A DNA stretch of 64,000 nt from Vibrio pacinii DSM 19139 (GTDB lineage Bacteria; Pseudomonadota; Gammaproteobacteria; Enterobacterales; Vibrionaceae). The position numbers and the translations under genes are program-made. Where the stretch lies: positions 35,486 through 99,485 of the forward strand of contig NZ_JONH01000016.1 in the NCBI RefSeq assembly GCF_000711795.1, written 5' to 3'. Each line of letters opens with the position of its first letter. Within the stretch, counting starts at the first letter, position 1. A model generated the notes under the pieces. The model was not told the DNA's origin and ran no database searches. It saw only the letters and a program-made list of their open reading frames with translations. Shown one piece after another: positions 16,434 to 25,670 of this stretch.

Positions 16434-18512
16434 ATGTCGCAACTGCTATCTGCAATTCCTCTCACGTCCCTTACGGGGGTAGGCGCGAAAGTCGCCGAGA
16501 AACTTGCAAAAGTCGGCTTAAACTCGGTTCAAGACCTGCTTTTTCATCTGCCACTGCGCTACGAAGACCGAACTCGCCTCTATCCGATCGTCAAATTACA
16601 TGCGGGTTTATGGGCTGCGGTGCAAGGCAAAGTGATGAGCGTCGATACTGTATTTGGCAAACGCAAAATGCTCGCGGTCAAAATCAGCGATGGTAACGGC
16701 ACCATTACTTTACGTTTTTTCAATTTTACTGCCGCGATAAAAAATAACTTTGTCGAGGGTAAAACCGTCCATGCTTATGGCGAGATTAAACGCGGTGGCT
16801 ACGGACTCGAAATTGTCCATCCCGACTACAAATTCCACACTGCCCATCAACAACCCGATGTCGAGCAAACCCTGACGCCTGTCTATCCAACCACTGAGGG
16901 CTTGCGTCAAATTACCTTGCGTAACCTCACCGACCAAGCATTAGAGTTACTCGATAAAGCCGCCGTACAGGAGCTGTTACCCAGTGGCCTTTACGATAGT
17001 CAAATCACCCTCGCCCACGCGTTGCATACCATTCATCGGCCACCTCCAAGTATCGATTTAGAGCAATTTGACAACGGCCAACATCCAGCGCAGATTCGCT
17101 TAATCATGGAAGAGTTGTTGGCGCAAAACTTATCGATGCTCTCGGTGCGCAGTAAAGGCCAGCAAGATGCCGCATTGCCTCTGGCAGAGCGTAATACGCT
17201 GAAACAGCAACTACTGGCCGGCTTGCCGTTTTCGCCCACCAATGCTCAGACGCGAGTGGTACAAGAGATCGAACAAGACTTGGCCAAACCGCACCCGATG
17301 ATGCGTTTAGTGCAAGGCGATGTTGGCTCGGGTAAAACCTTAGTCGCGGCGCTCGCCGCTCTGCGCGCGCTTGAGCACGGCTATCAAGTCGCCCTGATGG
17401 CTCCAACCGAACTGCTTGCAGAGCAGCATGCCGTGAATTTTTCGACCTGGCTTGAACCGATGGGCATCAAGGTAGGCTGGCTTGCCGGAAAACTAAAAGG
17501 TAAGGCCAAAGAGGCGCAGTTAGCAGACATCGCGAGTGGTGAAGCGAAAATGGTGGTCGGCACCCATGCATTATTTCAAGAGCACGTTGCGTTTCATCAT
17601 CTCGCCTTAGTGATCATTGATGAGCAACACCGCTTTGGTGTTCATCAACGTCTTGAGTTACGCGAGAAAGGCCAAAAGCAGGGCGCATATCCACACCAAT
17701 TAATCATGACGGCCACGCCGATCCCACGCACGCTGGCAATGACGGCTTATGCCGATCTTGAAACATCAGTCATTGATGAACTACCTCCGGGCCGGACACC
17801 GATTCAAACGGTCGCCATCCCTGATACCAAGCGTGATGATATTGTCGAAAGGGTGCGCCATGCGTGTTTAACCGAAGGCAAGCAAGCTTACTGGGTGTGT
17901 ACTTTGATTGATGAGTCTGAAGTCCTTGAAGCACAAGCGGCTGCGGATACCGCCGAAGCGCTACAACGCACGCTACCGGATGTTAAAATCGGCCTAGTCC
18001 ACGGTCGGATGAAGCCCGCAGAAAAACAAGCCGTGATGCAAGACTTCAAAGACAACAAACTGCACTTGTTGGTTGCCACCACGGTGATTGAAGTGGGTGT
18101 TGATGTACCTAACTCGAGCCTGATGATCATCGAAAACCCCGAGCGCCTAGGGCTAGCTCAACTGCACCAGTTGCGGGGCCGAGTCGGGCGAGGCAGCGTT
18201 GCCAGTCATTGTGTGCTGCTGTACCACTCTCCTCTGTCAAAGACAGCGCAAAAACGACTTGGCGTGCTCCGAGAAAGTAATGATGGTTTCGTGATTGCTC
18301 AGCGTGACCTAGAGATTCGCGGCCCAGGCGAACTGCTCGGGACGAAACAGACTGGCATGGCGGATTTTAAGATTGCCGATTTAGTGCGCGATCAACGCTT
18401 AATTCCGGAAGTTCAGCGGATAGCTCGCCATATTCATGACAACTATCCGGATAATGCTGTCGCGATTATTGATAGATGGCTTGGCGATAGGGATGTCTAT
18501 TCGAAAGCGTAG
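16434..18512 (+). CDS. recG: ATP-dependent DNA helicase RecG
   Basis: Branch-migration helicase that reverses stalled forks and processes Holliday junctions and R-loops. The 692-residue product (E. coli 693) has the N-terminal wedge/OB domain, Walker A GDVGSGKT at 295-302, the DEQH box at 396-399 and the C-terminal helicase motifs through RGRVGRG and the RecG-specific EIRGPGELLGTKQTG. The start at 16434 aligns with E. coli; a TTG 8 codons upstream is possible. It is the last gene of the gmk-to-recG block; repeat element C follows 11 nt after its stop. Confidence 0.96.
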   Translation: MSQLLSAIPLTSLTGVGAKVAEKLAKVGLNSVQDLLFHLPLRYEDRTRLYPIVKLHAGLWAAVQGKVMSVDTVFGKRKMLAVKISDGNGTITLRFFNFTAAIKNNFVEGKTVHAYGEIKRGGYGLEIVHPDYKFHTAHQQPDVEQTLTPVYPTTEGLRQITLRNLTDQALELLDKAAVQELLPSGLYDSQITLAHALHTIHRPPPSIDLEQFDNGQHPAQIRLIMEELLAQNLSMLSVRSKGQQDAALPLAERNTLKQQLLAGLPFSPTNAQTRVVQEIEQDLAKPHPMMRLVQGDVGSGKTLVAALAALRALEHGYQVALMAPTELLAEQHAVNFSTWLEPMGIKVGWLAGKLKGKAKEAQLADIASGEAKMVVGTHALFQEHVAFHHLALVIIDEQHRFGVHQRLELREKGQKQGAYPHQLIMTATPIPRTLAMTAYADLETSVIDELPPGRTPIQTVAIPDTKRDDIVERVRHACLTEGKQAYWVCTLIDESEVLEAQAAADTAEALQRTLPDVKIGLVHGRMKPAEKQAVMQDFKDNKLHLLVATTVIEVGVDVPNSSLMIIENPERLGLAQLHQLRGRVGRGSVASHCVLLYHSPLSKTAQKRLGVLRESNDGFVIAQRDLEIRGPGELLGTKQTGMADFKIADLVRDQRLIPEVQRIARHIHDNYPDNAVAIIDRWLGDRDVYSKA

Positions 18513-18523
18513 GTCGTCAATCA

Positions 18524-18614
18524 GATTCTGAATCACGCTCGTTCCTCGCGGTTCAGAATGACGACAGTAAAAACATCGTCATTCCGGAATCGAGCAACGA
18601 GATATTCGGAATCT
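18524..18614. repeat. Dispersed palindromic repeat, copy C (two hairpins)
   Basis: Hairpin 1 (18524-18559) begins GATTCTGAATCACGCTCG and closes with TTCAGAAT; hairpin 2 (18580-18613) pairs ATTCCGGAAT with ATATTCGGAAT. The halves are joined by GACGACAGTAAAAACATCGTC, whose ends are also complementary. Sequence and layout match copy B and, for hairpin 1, copy A. It fills the recG-cysQ convergent gap. Confidence 0.75.
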
Positions 18615-18628
18615 AAAGTGGATAAACA

Positions 18629-19456
18629 TTAATCCTTCACTTTCAGGATCTGATCCCAAGGTAAGTTTTCGTCACCCAAAACAATGAAATTAGGATTTTC
18701 TAACGTATCGCGCTCGTTATAGGACAAAGGATCAAGGTGAGTGCTTAGGATGCGCCCTCCCGCCTCTTCGACAATGCATTGTGTCGCAGCGGTATCCCAT
18801 TCGCCCGTTGGACCAAGGCGAAGATAGCAGTCGACAGCACCTTCGGCGACCAAACACGCTTTCAATGCGGCAGAACCGAGCGGCACTAAATCGTAGTTCC
18901 ATCCACTACTCATACGGCGAGTGATACGGTTAATGTCTTGGCGACGACTGATGGCCATCGCGATGGGGCTTGATTGCCCTGTATGTTGGTGGGTTTTAAT
19001 CCGCACGTTTTGGTCTAGGTCTGGAATCTTCCATGCACCTTTACCATGATAAGCGTAATACGTTACGCCGGAAACCGGACCATAGACAACGCCCATGACT
19101 GGTTGATTGTTTTCGATCAGTGCAATCACCGTGGCAAAATCACCACTACGAGCAATAAATTCTTGGGTGCCATCCAGTGGGTCAACTAACCAGTAGCGAT
19201 CCCAGCTCGCTCGCTGAGTAAGGCTGATATCCGCCGCTTCTTCTGATAACACTGGAATGTCTGGTGTCAATTCTGAGAGCTTTTCAACAATCAATTTATG
19301 CGCCGCAATATCGGCGCTCGTCACGGGTGTTTCATCACTTTTGGTGTACGCTTGGTACTCCTTTTTCTCGTAAATTTCGAGAATTAACTGCCCTGCCGAG
19401 CGGGCAATTTCAATCACGGCAGGTAAGTGATGAGAGAGATCTTTTGTTATTGGCAT
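18629..19456 (-). CDS. cysQ: 3'(2'),5'-bisphosphate nucleotidase CysQ
   Basis: Mg-dependent, lithium-sensitive-type phosphatase that hydrolyses 3'-phosphoadenosine 5'-phosphate from sulfate assimilation to AMP. The 275-residue product carries the inositol-monophosphatase-family metal site: Glu72/73 in LSEEA, DPLDGTQEF at 92-100 (Asp92, Asp95, Thr97) and the second metal motif GEWDTAA near 217-223. It is upstream of nothing on its own strand except recG's far side; nudE and nfuA precede it in the same direction with gaps of 44 and 121 nt. Confidence 0.94.
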   Translation of the reverse strand: MPITKDLSHHLPAVIEIARSAGQLILEIYEKKEYQAYTKSDETPVTSADIAAHKLIVEKLSELTPDIPVLSEEAADISLTQRASWDRYWLVDPLDGTQEFIARSGDFATVIALIENNQPVMGVVYGPVSGVTYYAYHGKGAWKIPDLDQNVRIKTHQHTGQSSPIAMAISRRQDINRITRRMSSGWNYDLVPLGSAALKACLVAEGAVDCYLRLGPTGEWDTAATQCIVEEAGGRILSTHLDPLSYNERDTLENPNFIVLGDENLPWDQILKVKD

Positions 19457-19500
19457 AGATAATCCTTAATGCTCTGCGGCGATGACCTCTGTCGTCATAA

Positions 19501-20049
19501 TTAGGCTTGTAAGATACGCAAGGCAAGTAGCAGCGCCGTAATCGACCGCGCTTCACAAAAATCGAGGTGCGTCAGTAACTCTTCTGCCTGATCCAATGGC
19601 CAGCGCACCACATCCAAAGGCTCAGGTTCATCCCCTTCTAATTGCTCTGAGTATAGATCTTCTGCAATAAATAGGGTCATTTGACTTGAGAAATAAGACG
19701 GTGCCAACACCACTTGCTTTAATGGTGTCAGCTTATTCGCGCCATAGCCTATTTCTTCTTTCAGCTCGCGTACTGCGGCTTGCTCGGCATTTTCGCCAGG
19801 GTCAATTAACCCCTTGGGAAAGCCCAACTCATAGCGCTCCGTACCCGCCGCGTATTCCCTCACTAGCAAGAGATCGCCTTGCGCTGTGATTGGCACCATC
19901 ATGACCGCATTACGACCACTCGGTTTCATTCGCTCATAAGTGCGCCGCTCACCGTTACTAAAGCGTAAGTCGAGCGCTTCAATTGCGAATAATCGAGATT
20001 GTGCGACGGTTTGTTTCGCCATAATCTCTGGTGGAGTCATTTTGGCCAC
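19501..20049 (-). CDS. nudE: ADP compounds hydrolase NudE (Nudix)
   Basis: Nudix hydrolase acting on ADP-ribose, NADH and Ap3A/Ap2A-type substrates. In the 182-residue product the complete Nudix box G-x5-E-x7-RE-L-x-EE-x-G spans 80-102 (Gly80, Glu86, Arg94, Glu95, Glu98, Glu99). GTG start at 20049 follows AAGGA by 8 nt. Neighbours cysQ and nfuA are the normal Vibrio partners; pairing with CysQ links two enzymes that clear phosphorylated nucleotide by-products. Confidence 0.92.
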   Translation of the reverse strand: MAKMTPPEIMAKQTVAQSRLFAIEALDLRFSNGERRTYERMKPSGRNAVMMVPITAQGDLLLVREYAAGTERYELGFPKGLIDPGENAEQAAVRELKEEIGYGANKLTPLKQVVLAPSYFSSQMTLFIAEDLYSEQLEGDEPEPLDVVRWPLDQAEELLTHLDFCEARSITALLLALRILQA

Positions 20050-20111
20050 AAGCTTGATCCTTTACACGAAGAGAATGCTATTAATATAGGAGAAAATAGC
20101 CGGGTTTGAAA

Positions 20112-20144
20112 TCAAAAAAAAGGGTTCGCCTTGTGGCCAACCCT
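20112..20144 (-). terminator. Terminator of nfuA
   Basis: On the minus strand AGGGTTGGCC / GGCGAACCCT (one mismatch) with an ACAA loop is followed by seven T residues, 26 nt after the nfuA stop. Confidence 0.85.
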
Positions 20145-20170
20145 ATGTATTTCATTCGGTTAATACGAAT

Positions 20171-20764
20171 TTAGTAGTAAGAATGCTCACCGCGATCATG
20201 CTCAGTTGCATCTCGTACCGCCGACAACTCACCTTCAAATTGCTGCAGTAACTCTTTTTCGATGCCTTCTTTCAGTGTGACATCAACCATTGAACAACCA
20301 TTACAACCGCCACCAAATGCGACGATCGCGATGCCATCATCAGTGATTTCAACCAAACTAACGTGACCACCGTGACCAGCAAGCTGAGGGTTTACTTGAG
20401 TTTGAATAGCGTATTCAACACGTTCAACCAATGGTGCATCGTCAGACACTTTACGCATTTTTGCATTCGGTGCTTTCAGGGTGAGTTGAGAGCCCATTTT
20501 GTCAGTGACAAAATCAATTTCAGCGTCTTCTAGGAAAGGTAAGCTGAGTTCATCAACATAAGCAGTAAGGTGGTCGAAACTGAGTTCGGTATCCGTAGCT
20601 TCGACGGCTTCTGGTGGGCAGTAAGAGACACCACACTCTGCGTTTTGGGTGCCTGGATTTACAACGAACACACGAATATTAGTGCCTTCTGGCTGCTGAC
20701 TCAGTAGGTTAGCAAAATGTTTTTGGGCAGTTTCAGTAATAATAATTGTATTTGTATTTGACAC
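20171..20764 (-). CDS. nfuA: Fe/S biogenesis protein NfuA
   Basis: Carrier that delivers [4Fe-4S] clusters under oxidative or iron stress. The 197-residue product combines an N-terminal degenerate A-type domain (1-105, with ECGVSYC near 43-49) and a C-terminal Nfu domain with the cluster-binding Cys154-x2-Cys157 (GGCNGCSM). GTG start follows CAGG. It is flanked by comF and nudE on the same strand, with a terminator right after it, so it is probably expressed alone. Confidence 0.95.
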   Translation of the reverse strand: MSNTNTIIITETAQKHFANLLSQQPEGTNIRVFVVNPGTQNAECGVSYCPPEAVEATDTELSFDHLTAYVDELSLPFLEDAEIDFVTDKMGSQLTLKAPNAKMRKVSDDAPLVERVEYAIQTQVNPQLAGHGGHVSLVEITDDGIAIVAFGGGCNGCSMVDVTLKEGIEKELLQQFEGELSAVRDATEHDRGEHSYY

Positions 20765-20851
20765 GACGAATACCTGAGTAATTTTGTAGGCTATTAGTTG
20801 TCCATTCTACTCCTGAAAATTGAGAGATCTAGCCCTATTCATCAAATTCGG

Positions 20852-21553
20852 CTAACTCGCAGGTTCAGGAGTACGGCAAATACAATAAATATCAACGCTT
20901 TTTACCCCGGCATCAAGCAGTAATTTGCACAAATGCTGCACGGTACTTCCTGTGGTTAAAACATCATCAACAATCGCTACCCGCTTCACATTTGGCAATG
21001 ATTTCAATGCGAAAGCGTTGTGGATGTTGTTCATCCGTTGGTGTTTGTCTAACCCTTGCTGCTGAGCAGTTGCACGAGTACGGCGAAACACGCCTTGCTG
21101 GGGCACAGCAAGTTGTTTGGCTAACGACTGCGCAAGCAACTCACTTTGATTAAATCCTCGCTGTAAATAACGCCGCCAATGCAAGGGCACAAAGGTGATC
21201 AAATCGGCAGGTTGGTCGATACGTGGTGCCAATAGCATCGCAAGCTTACGGGCGTGCCAGAATTGCCGTTCGTACTTGAGTAAATGCACGTAAGAAGAGA
21301 GTGGCGCTTGGTAATCACCAACACAATACAACTTATGCCAGTATGGTGGCTGCTTTAAACACTGTCCGCACTCAACTTGCTCAGCCACCGTCATTAAGCC
21401 GCAACGTTGGCAACGCGGCACTGGTGAAAAATAGTGTTGACACGTAGCGCAAACCCCTAGTTGCTGCTCGTCGGCCGCCAAGAGTAATTGACACACCTCA
21501 CACTGCATCGGCAACAGGTCCGCGATGTATTTGTTGATTGTTTGCGCTAACAT
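20852..21553 (-). CDS. ComF/GntX family phosphoribosyltransferase-like protein
   Basis: A 233-residue protein with an N-terminal zinc-ribbon region (MQCEVC, CATC, CQRC and CGQC pairs) and a C-terminal type I phosphoribosyltransferase fold with the PRPP-loop VAIVDDVLTTGSTV. It is orthologous to ComF, needed for DNA uptake in naturally competent bacteria, and to E. coli GntX; vibrios are competent on chitin, so a transformation role is plausible. A 25-codon upstream extension would run into the divergent bioH and lacks alignment, so ATG 21553 is chosen. Confidence 0.87.
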   Translation of the reverse strand: MLAQTINKYIADLLPMQCEVCQLLLAADEQQLGVCATCQHYFSPVPRCQRCGLMTVAEQVECGQCLKQPPYWHKLYCVGDYQAPLSSYVHLLKYERQFWHARKLAMLLAPRIDQPADLITFVPLHWRRYLQRGFNQSELLAQSLAKQLAVPQQGVFRRTRATAQQQGLDKHQRMNNIHNAFALKSLPNVKRVAIVDDVLTTGSTVQHLCKLLLDAGVKSVDIYCICRTPEPAS

Positions 21554-21610
21554 AGTTTCACTTTGGCCAGTTGGAACAACGATTATGGCGCCAAAGCAGC
21601 ATGATGAAGG

Positions 21611-22429
21611 ATGAAAAAAGTGCAGCAAAATGAGAGCAACTCACCTCCGCTTTATTGGCAAACCTGCGGTCGCGGTCAAGACGTAGTGCTGGTTCACGGC
21701 TGGGGAATGAATGGCGCGGTATGGCATAACACGGTAGAAGCGCTCAGCCAACACTACTGTGTTCACGTGGTCGATTTACCTGGTTTTGGCCACAGCCATC
21801 AAGCCAGCTTTGAACGCATGGACGATCTTGCCGAGCAAGTCCTTAAGCATGCGCCAGAGAATGCAATTTGGCTCGGTTGGTCACTCGGAGGCCTGCTCGC
21901 CACTCACATTGCCCTTCACCACCCACTGCGAGTCTGTAAGCTTGTCACTGTGGCTAGCTCGCCGAAGTTTGCCGCGCAAAAACCATGGCGAGGCATCCAG
22001 CCACAAGTCTTAAGTGCTTTTACCGAGCAACTGGTCGATGATTTCCAATTGACCATCGAGCGCTTTATGGCGCTGCAAGCCATGGGCAGCCCTTCGGCGC
22101 GTAAAGATGTTAAGCAGCTCAAACATGCGGTACTTTCCAGACCAGCGCCCAATCCAACGTCGCTACTGGCCGGATTGAATCTGTTGGCAGAGATCGACTA
22201 TCGCCACCAGCTTGTTCAGTTAACCATGCCGATGCTGCGTTTATACGGTCGCCTTGATGGCTTAGTACCCGTCAAAGTCGCCAGTGATGTTGATACTCTG
22301 ACTCCAGATAGTGAAAGCGTTGTGTTTGCGGCGTCATCTCACGCCCCCTTTATGACCGAATTTGAATCGTTCTGTGAACAAGTGAAGCGATTTATCGATA
22401 ACTCGTCGCCATTGTGCAATAAGCGATAA
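21611..22429 (+). CDS. bioH: Pimeloyl-ACP methyl ester carboxylesterase
   Basis: Alpha/beta hydrolase that demethylates pimeloyl-ACP methyl ester to end the BioC-BioH route to the biotin pimelate moiety. The 272-residue product has the oxyanion HGWGMNG near 29-35, the nucleophile elbow GWSLGG (Ser91), Asp in GRLDGLVP and His in SSHAPF. It is about 15 residues longer than E. coli BioH at the N- and C-termini. GAAGG precedes the ATG. It is divergent from comF, the same pairing as bioH-gntX in E. coli. Other bio genes are not in the window. Confidence 0.94.
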   Translation: MKKVQQNESNSPPLYWQTCGRGQDVVLVHGWGMNGAVWHNTVEALSQHYCVHVVDLPGFGHSHQASFERMDDLAEQVLKHAPENAIWLGWSLGGLLATHIALHHPLRVCKLVTVASSPKFAAQKPWRGIQPQVLSAFTEQLVDDFQLTIERFMALQAMGSPSARKDVKQLKHAVLSRPAPNPTSLLAGLNLLAEIDYRHQLVQLTMPMLRLYGRLDGLVPVKVASDVDTLTPDSESVVFAASSHAPFMTEFESFCEQVKRFIDNSSPLCNKR

Positions 22430-22535
22430 TGGGTAACAAACTGTAAAATGTGCTAAATGTTTCAGATGGTTGGTCGATAAATAAACTAACCGAAAGAGTG
22501 ACCACTCTGCCGGTTGGGCGTGAGGAGACTAAACG

Positions 22536-23006
22536 ATGCTCGTATCACCTACGAACGTAAGTGTTCCACTCATCGCCCCATCGGTTAATGTGCAAACGGA
22601 GCAAGCCGCCAGGGACAATAAAGTCCGTGAGCCAATTGCCCCAACGCTTGCATTGACCAAGAGTAACGCAGAACGGAAAGTGACTGCAGATGAAAAACGG
22701 CGCAAACAATCATCATGGGATCCCTCAGAGCACCCAAGCTATGAGACCGATCAAAGTGGTGACGCGATCTCCGTTTCTCAGGAAGAGCCTCAAGAGACAC
22801 TCGATAGGCTATTTCAATTGTTGGCACTCGATAGTTATAGCGAACATCAAGGTAAAGGCTACGCCATGCGTTTTCGCTTGCCGAGACGCATAATCGATGC
22901 GGCGATAACAGAAGGAACCATGGAGAAAAGACGCACTGTGATTAAATTTCATTACGGTGATGCCGTTGCACCCAACACTCCTTCTGATGTCATTGCGGTG
23001 TTGTAG
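22536..23006 (+). CDS. Conserved Vibrio protein of unknown function
   Basis: A 156-residue soluble protein with no signal peptide or membrane segment. Residues 1-95 are polar and low-complexity (KVTADEKRRKQSSWDPSEHPSY), probably disordered. Residues 96-156 look folded, with ETLDRLFQLLAL, YAMRFRLP and a mixed beta end. An exceptionally good GAGGAG site precedes the ATG. It stands alone between bioH and the convergent tex, with a shared terminator at 23042. The layout, a disordered tail plus small domain, is seen in adaptor or anti-regulator proteins, but I assign no function. Confidence 0.7.
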   Translation: MLVSPTNVSVPLIAPSVNVQTEQAARDNKVREPIAPTLALTKSNAERKVTADEKRRKQSSWDPSEHPSYETDQSGDAISVSQEEPQETLDRLFQLLALDSYSEHQGKGYAMRFRLPRRIIDAAITEGTMEKRRTVIKFHYGDAVAPNTPSDVIAVL

Positions 23007-23041
23007 TCCTCATCGAGTTTATCATTGATGAGGTAATGCCC

Positions 23042-23085
23042 AAAAAAATCCCCGTTAGTATCACTACTCACGGGGATTTACTTTT
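23042..23085. terminator. Bidirectional terminator between the Vibrio unknown and tex
   Basis: AAATCCCCG (23046-23054) pairs with CGGGGATTT (23071-23079). An A-run lies before it and TTTACTTTTGTTTT after it, so both converging transcripts would end here. Confidence 0.8.
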
Positions 23086-23113
23086 GTTTTGATAAGTTTA
23101 ACGCTTATCAGTC

Positions 23114-25432
23114 TTAGCGCTTGGCCTTTGCAAACGCCTGGGCGAAGGCGCCGCCCATAGCACTGTCTTGCGACTCTTCGCGGCGGCGTTGTCCGCCTTG
23201 AGCTTGACGCGGCTGACTGCGCGGCGCACTCGAACGCTGAGCGCGGTTATCTTGTCCGGGTTCATCATTAAGGCGCATCGACAAACCAATGCGCTTACGT
23301 TGGACATCAATTTCCATCACTTTGACTTTAACAATATCACCAGCCTTGACCACTTCGCGCGGATCAGAGACATAACGGTCAGTGAGCGCAGAGATATGCA
23401 CTAAGCCATCTTGGTGCACGCCAATGTCAACAAAGGCGCCAAAGTTCGCCACATTCGACACCACACCTTCAAGAATCATTCCCGGCTCTAGATCTGAGAC
23501 CGAATTGACGCCATCAGAGAACGTGGCGGTCTTAAACTCAGGACGTGGGTCACGGCCTGGTTTATCCAACTCCTTGATAATATCGCTCACCGTCGGCACA
23601 CCGAAGTTCTCATCGGTGTAATCGATAGCATGCAAACCACGCAAGAAAGTGGTATCACCAATCAAGGCTTGAATCGGTTTTTGATTCTTGGCGGCGATCG
23701 CTTTTACTACTGGATAGGCTTCTGGGTGCACGGAAGAGGCATCAAGCGGGTTTTTACCATCCATAATGCGTAAGAATCCAGCACACTGCTCAAACGCTTT
23801 TGGCCCAAGCCGCGCGACTTTCTTCAGCGTAGTACGGCTTTCAAAACGGCCATTGGCATCACGATAGTCAACGACATTCTGCGCAATCGTGCTTGATAAG
23901 CCAGCCACACGCATCAGCAATGCGGGTGAGGCAGTGTTGACATCGACACCGACCGCGTTAACACAATCTTCAACCACCGCATCGAGACGTTTGGCGAGCA
24001 TTGACTGGCTCACATCGTGCTGATATTGGCCGACACCAATCGACTTAGGGTCGATTTTCACTAGCTCAGCCAGAGGGTCTTGCAGTCGGCGCGCAATCGA
24101 CACGGCGCCGCGTAAAGAGACATCCAGATTCGGAAACTCGTTGGCCGCCAGTTCAGACGCTGAATAGACCGACGCCCCAGCCTCGCTCACCATGATTTTT
24201 TGCACTTTTAGGTTGCCACGCTGAATAACATCCGCGACAAAACTATCGGTTTCGCGTGAAGCGGTGCCATTACCAATCGCAATCAAGTCAACATTGTGCT
24301 GACGCACCAGTGCATCGACCACTTGCGCTGACTGATCGTACTGCTTTTGCGGTGGGTGCGGATAAATCGTTTCGGTCGCGAGCACTTTACCCGTTGAGTC
24401 AACCACCGCAATTTTTGAACCAGTGCGCAACCCAGGATCAAGACCCAGCGTTGCACGCGGACCCGCTGGCGCGGCCATCAACAAATCTTTTAGGTTGGTG
24501 GCAAACACGTCGATCGCTTCAATCTCAGCGCGCTCTTTCATCGCCGCCATCAGCTCGGTTTCCATGTGCATCGACACCTTGATGCGCCACGCCCAACTGA
24601 TCACTTGCTTGCGCCAACCATCAGCCGGGGCACTGCTCAAAGAGACGCCGTAGTGATCGCTAATGATACTTTCGCAATGCGACTGACGTACCCCCTCTTC
24701 TTGGCTTGGGTCAGCATTCATCGCTAACGTTAAGAAGCCTTCATTGCGGCCTCGCAGCATGGCTAAAGCGCGGTGCGATGGCACTTTGCTTAATGCTTCG
24801 TTATGCTCGAAATAATCTTTGAATTTCTCGCCTTGTTGTTCTTTCCCCGCCACCACTCGCGATACAAGCTCGGCGTGACGATTTAGATAGGACCGAATTT
24901 TTTCTAGCAAGTTAGCATCTTCAGCAATGCGCTCCATGAGGATAGCTCGCGCACCATCTAAGGCGGCCTTACTGTCGGCAATGCCCTTGTCACTATTAAT
25001 ATACTGCTTCGCTTCGATTTCCGGGTCAGTCTGAGGGTGATTCCACAAGGTATCGGCCAAAGGCTCTAGCCCGGCTTCAATGGCAATCTGGCCTTTCGTT
25101 CGGCGTTTAGGTTTGTAGGGTAAATACAGATCTTCAAGTCGGGTTTTACTGTCAGCTTGATGGATTTCAGCTTCAAGCTCCGAGCTCAATTTACCTTGGT
25201 CTCGAATCGATTTAAGGATGGTTTGGCGGCGATCATCAAGCTCTCGCAAGTAAGATAAGCGGCTATCTAAATTACGCAGCTGTGTATCGTCTAGGCCTCC
25301 TGTCACCTCTTTGCGGTAACGGGCAATAAACGGAACGGTATTACCATCATCAATCAGGTTGACTGCGGCGGTGACTTGCTCAGGGCGAACATTGAGTTCC
25401 TGAGCAATCAATTTACAGATAGCTTGGCTCAT
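23114..25432 (-). CDS. tex: Transcription accessory protein Tex
   Basis: A 772-residue nucleic-acid-binding protein with N-terminal helical Tex domain, YqgF/RNase H-like domain (about 330-430, [16 protein letters not shown]), tandem helix-hairpin-helix motifs (about 500-565), and a C-terminal S1 RNA-binding domain (about 650-725, [15 protein letters not shown]). It ends in an Arg/Gln-rich basic tail. The bacterial counterpart of eukaryotic Spt6, it affects transcription and toxin expression in other species. It is convergent with the Vibrio unknown and divergent from the retropepsin-like gene. Length and domain order are normal. Confidence 0.95.
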   Translation of the reverse strand: MSQAICKLIAQELNVRPEQVTAAVNLIDDGNTVPFIARYRKEVTGGLDDTQLRNLDSRLSYLRELDDRRQTILKSIRDQGKLSSELEAEIHQADSKTRLEDLYLPYKPKRRTKGQIAIEAGLEPLADTLWNHPQTDPEIEAKQYINSDKGIADSKAALDGARAILMERIAEDANLLEKIRSYLNRHAELVSRVVAGKEQQGEKFKDYFEHNEALSKVPSHRALAMLRGRNEGFLTLAMNADPSQEEGVRQSHCESIISDHYGVSLSSAPADGWRKQVISWAWRIKVSMHMETELMAAMKERAEIEAIDVFATNLKDLLMAAPAGPRATLGLDPGLRTGSKIAVVDSTGKVLATETIYPHPPQKQYDQSAQVVDALVRQHNVDLIAIGNGTASRETDSFVADVIQRGNLKVQKIMVSEAGASVYSASELAANEFPNLDVSLRGAVSIARRLQDPLAELVKIDPKSIGVGQYQHDVSQSMLAKRLDAVVEDCVNAVGVDVNTASPALLMRVAGLSSTIAQNVVDYRDANGRFESRTTLKKVARLGPKAFEQCAGFLRIMDGKNPLDASSVHPEAYPVVKAIAAKNQKPIQALIGDTTFLRGLHAIDYTDENFGVPTVSDIIKELDKPGRDPRPEFKTATFSDGVNSVSDLEPGMILEGVVSNVANFGAFVDIGVHQDGLVHISALTDRYVSDPREVVKAGDIVKVKVMEIDVQRKRIGLSMRLNDEPGQDNRAQRSSAPRSQPRQAQGGQRRREESQDSAMGGAFAQAFAKAKR

Positions 25433-25670
25433 CCGTTGAATCTCTTTTTTGAATTAAACATTTAATTGCGGCTATTGGTTATATTGGGGTCTTGAGACAA
25501 AAAGCCAACATTTTTAGCCCTCACTAGCAAGCTTGCACCATTGTTTGGCCAATAGATTGGCAATTGTGTGATTATTGTGTCAAAACTAGAGATAGACAAG
25601 AACCTAAAATCTAAGCAAATAACTAATGTAGTATAACTACTTCACTCGCTAATGCGTCTATGGAACCGCT

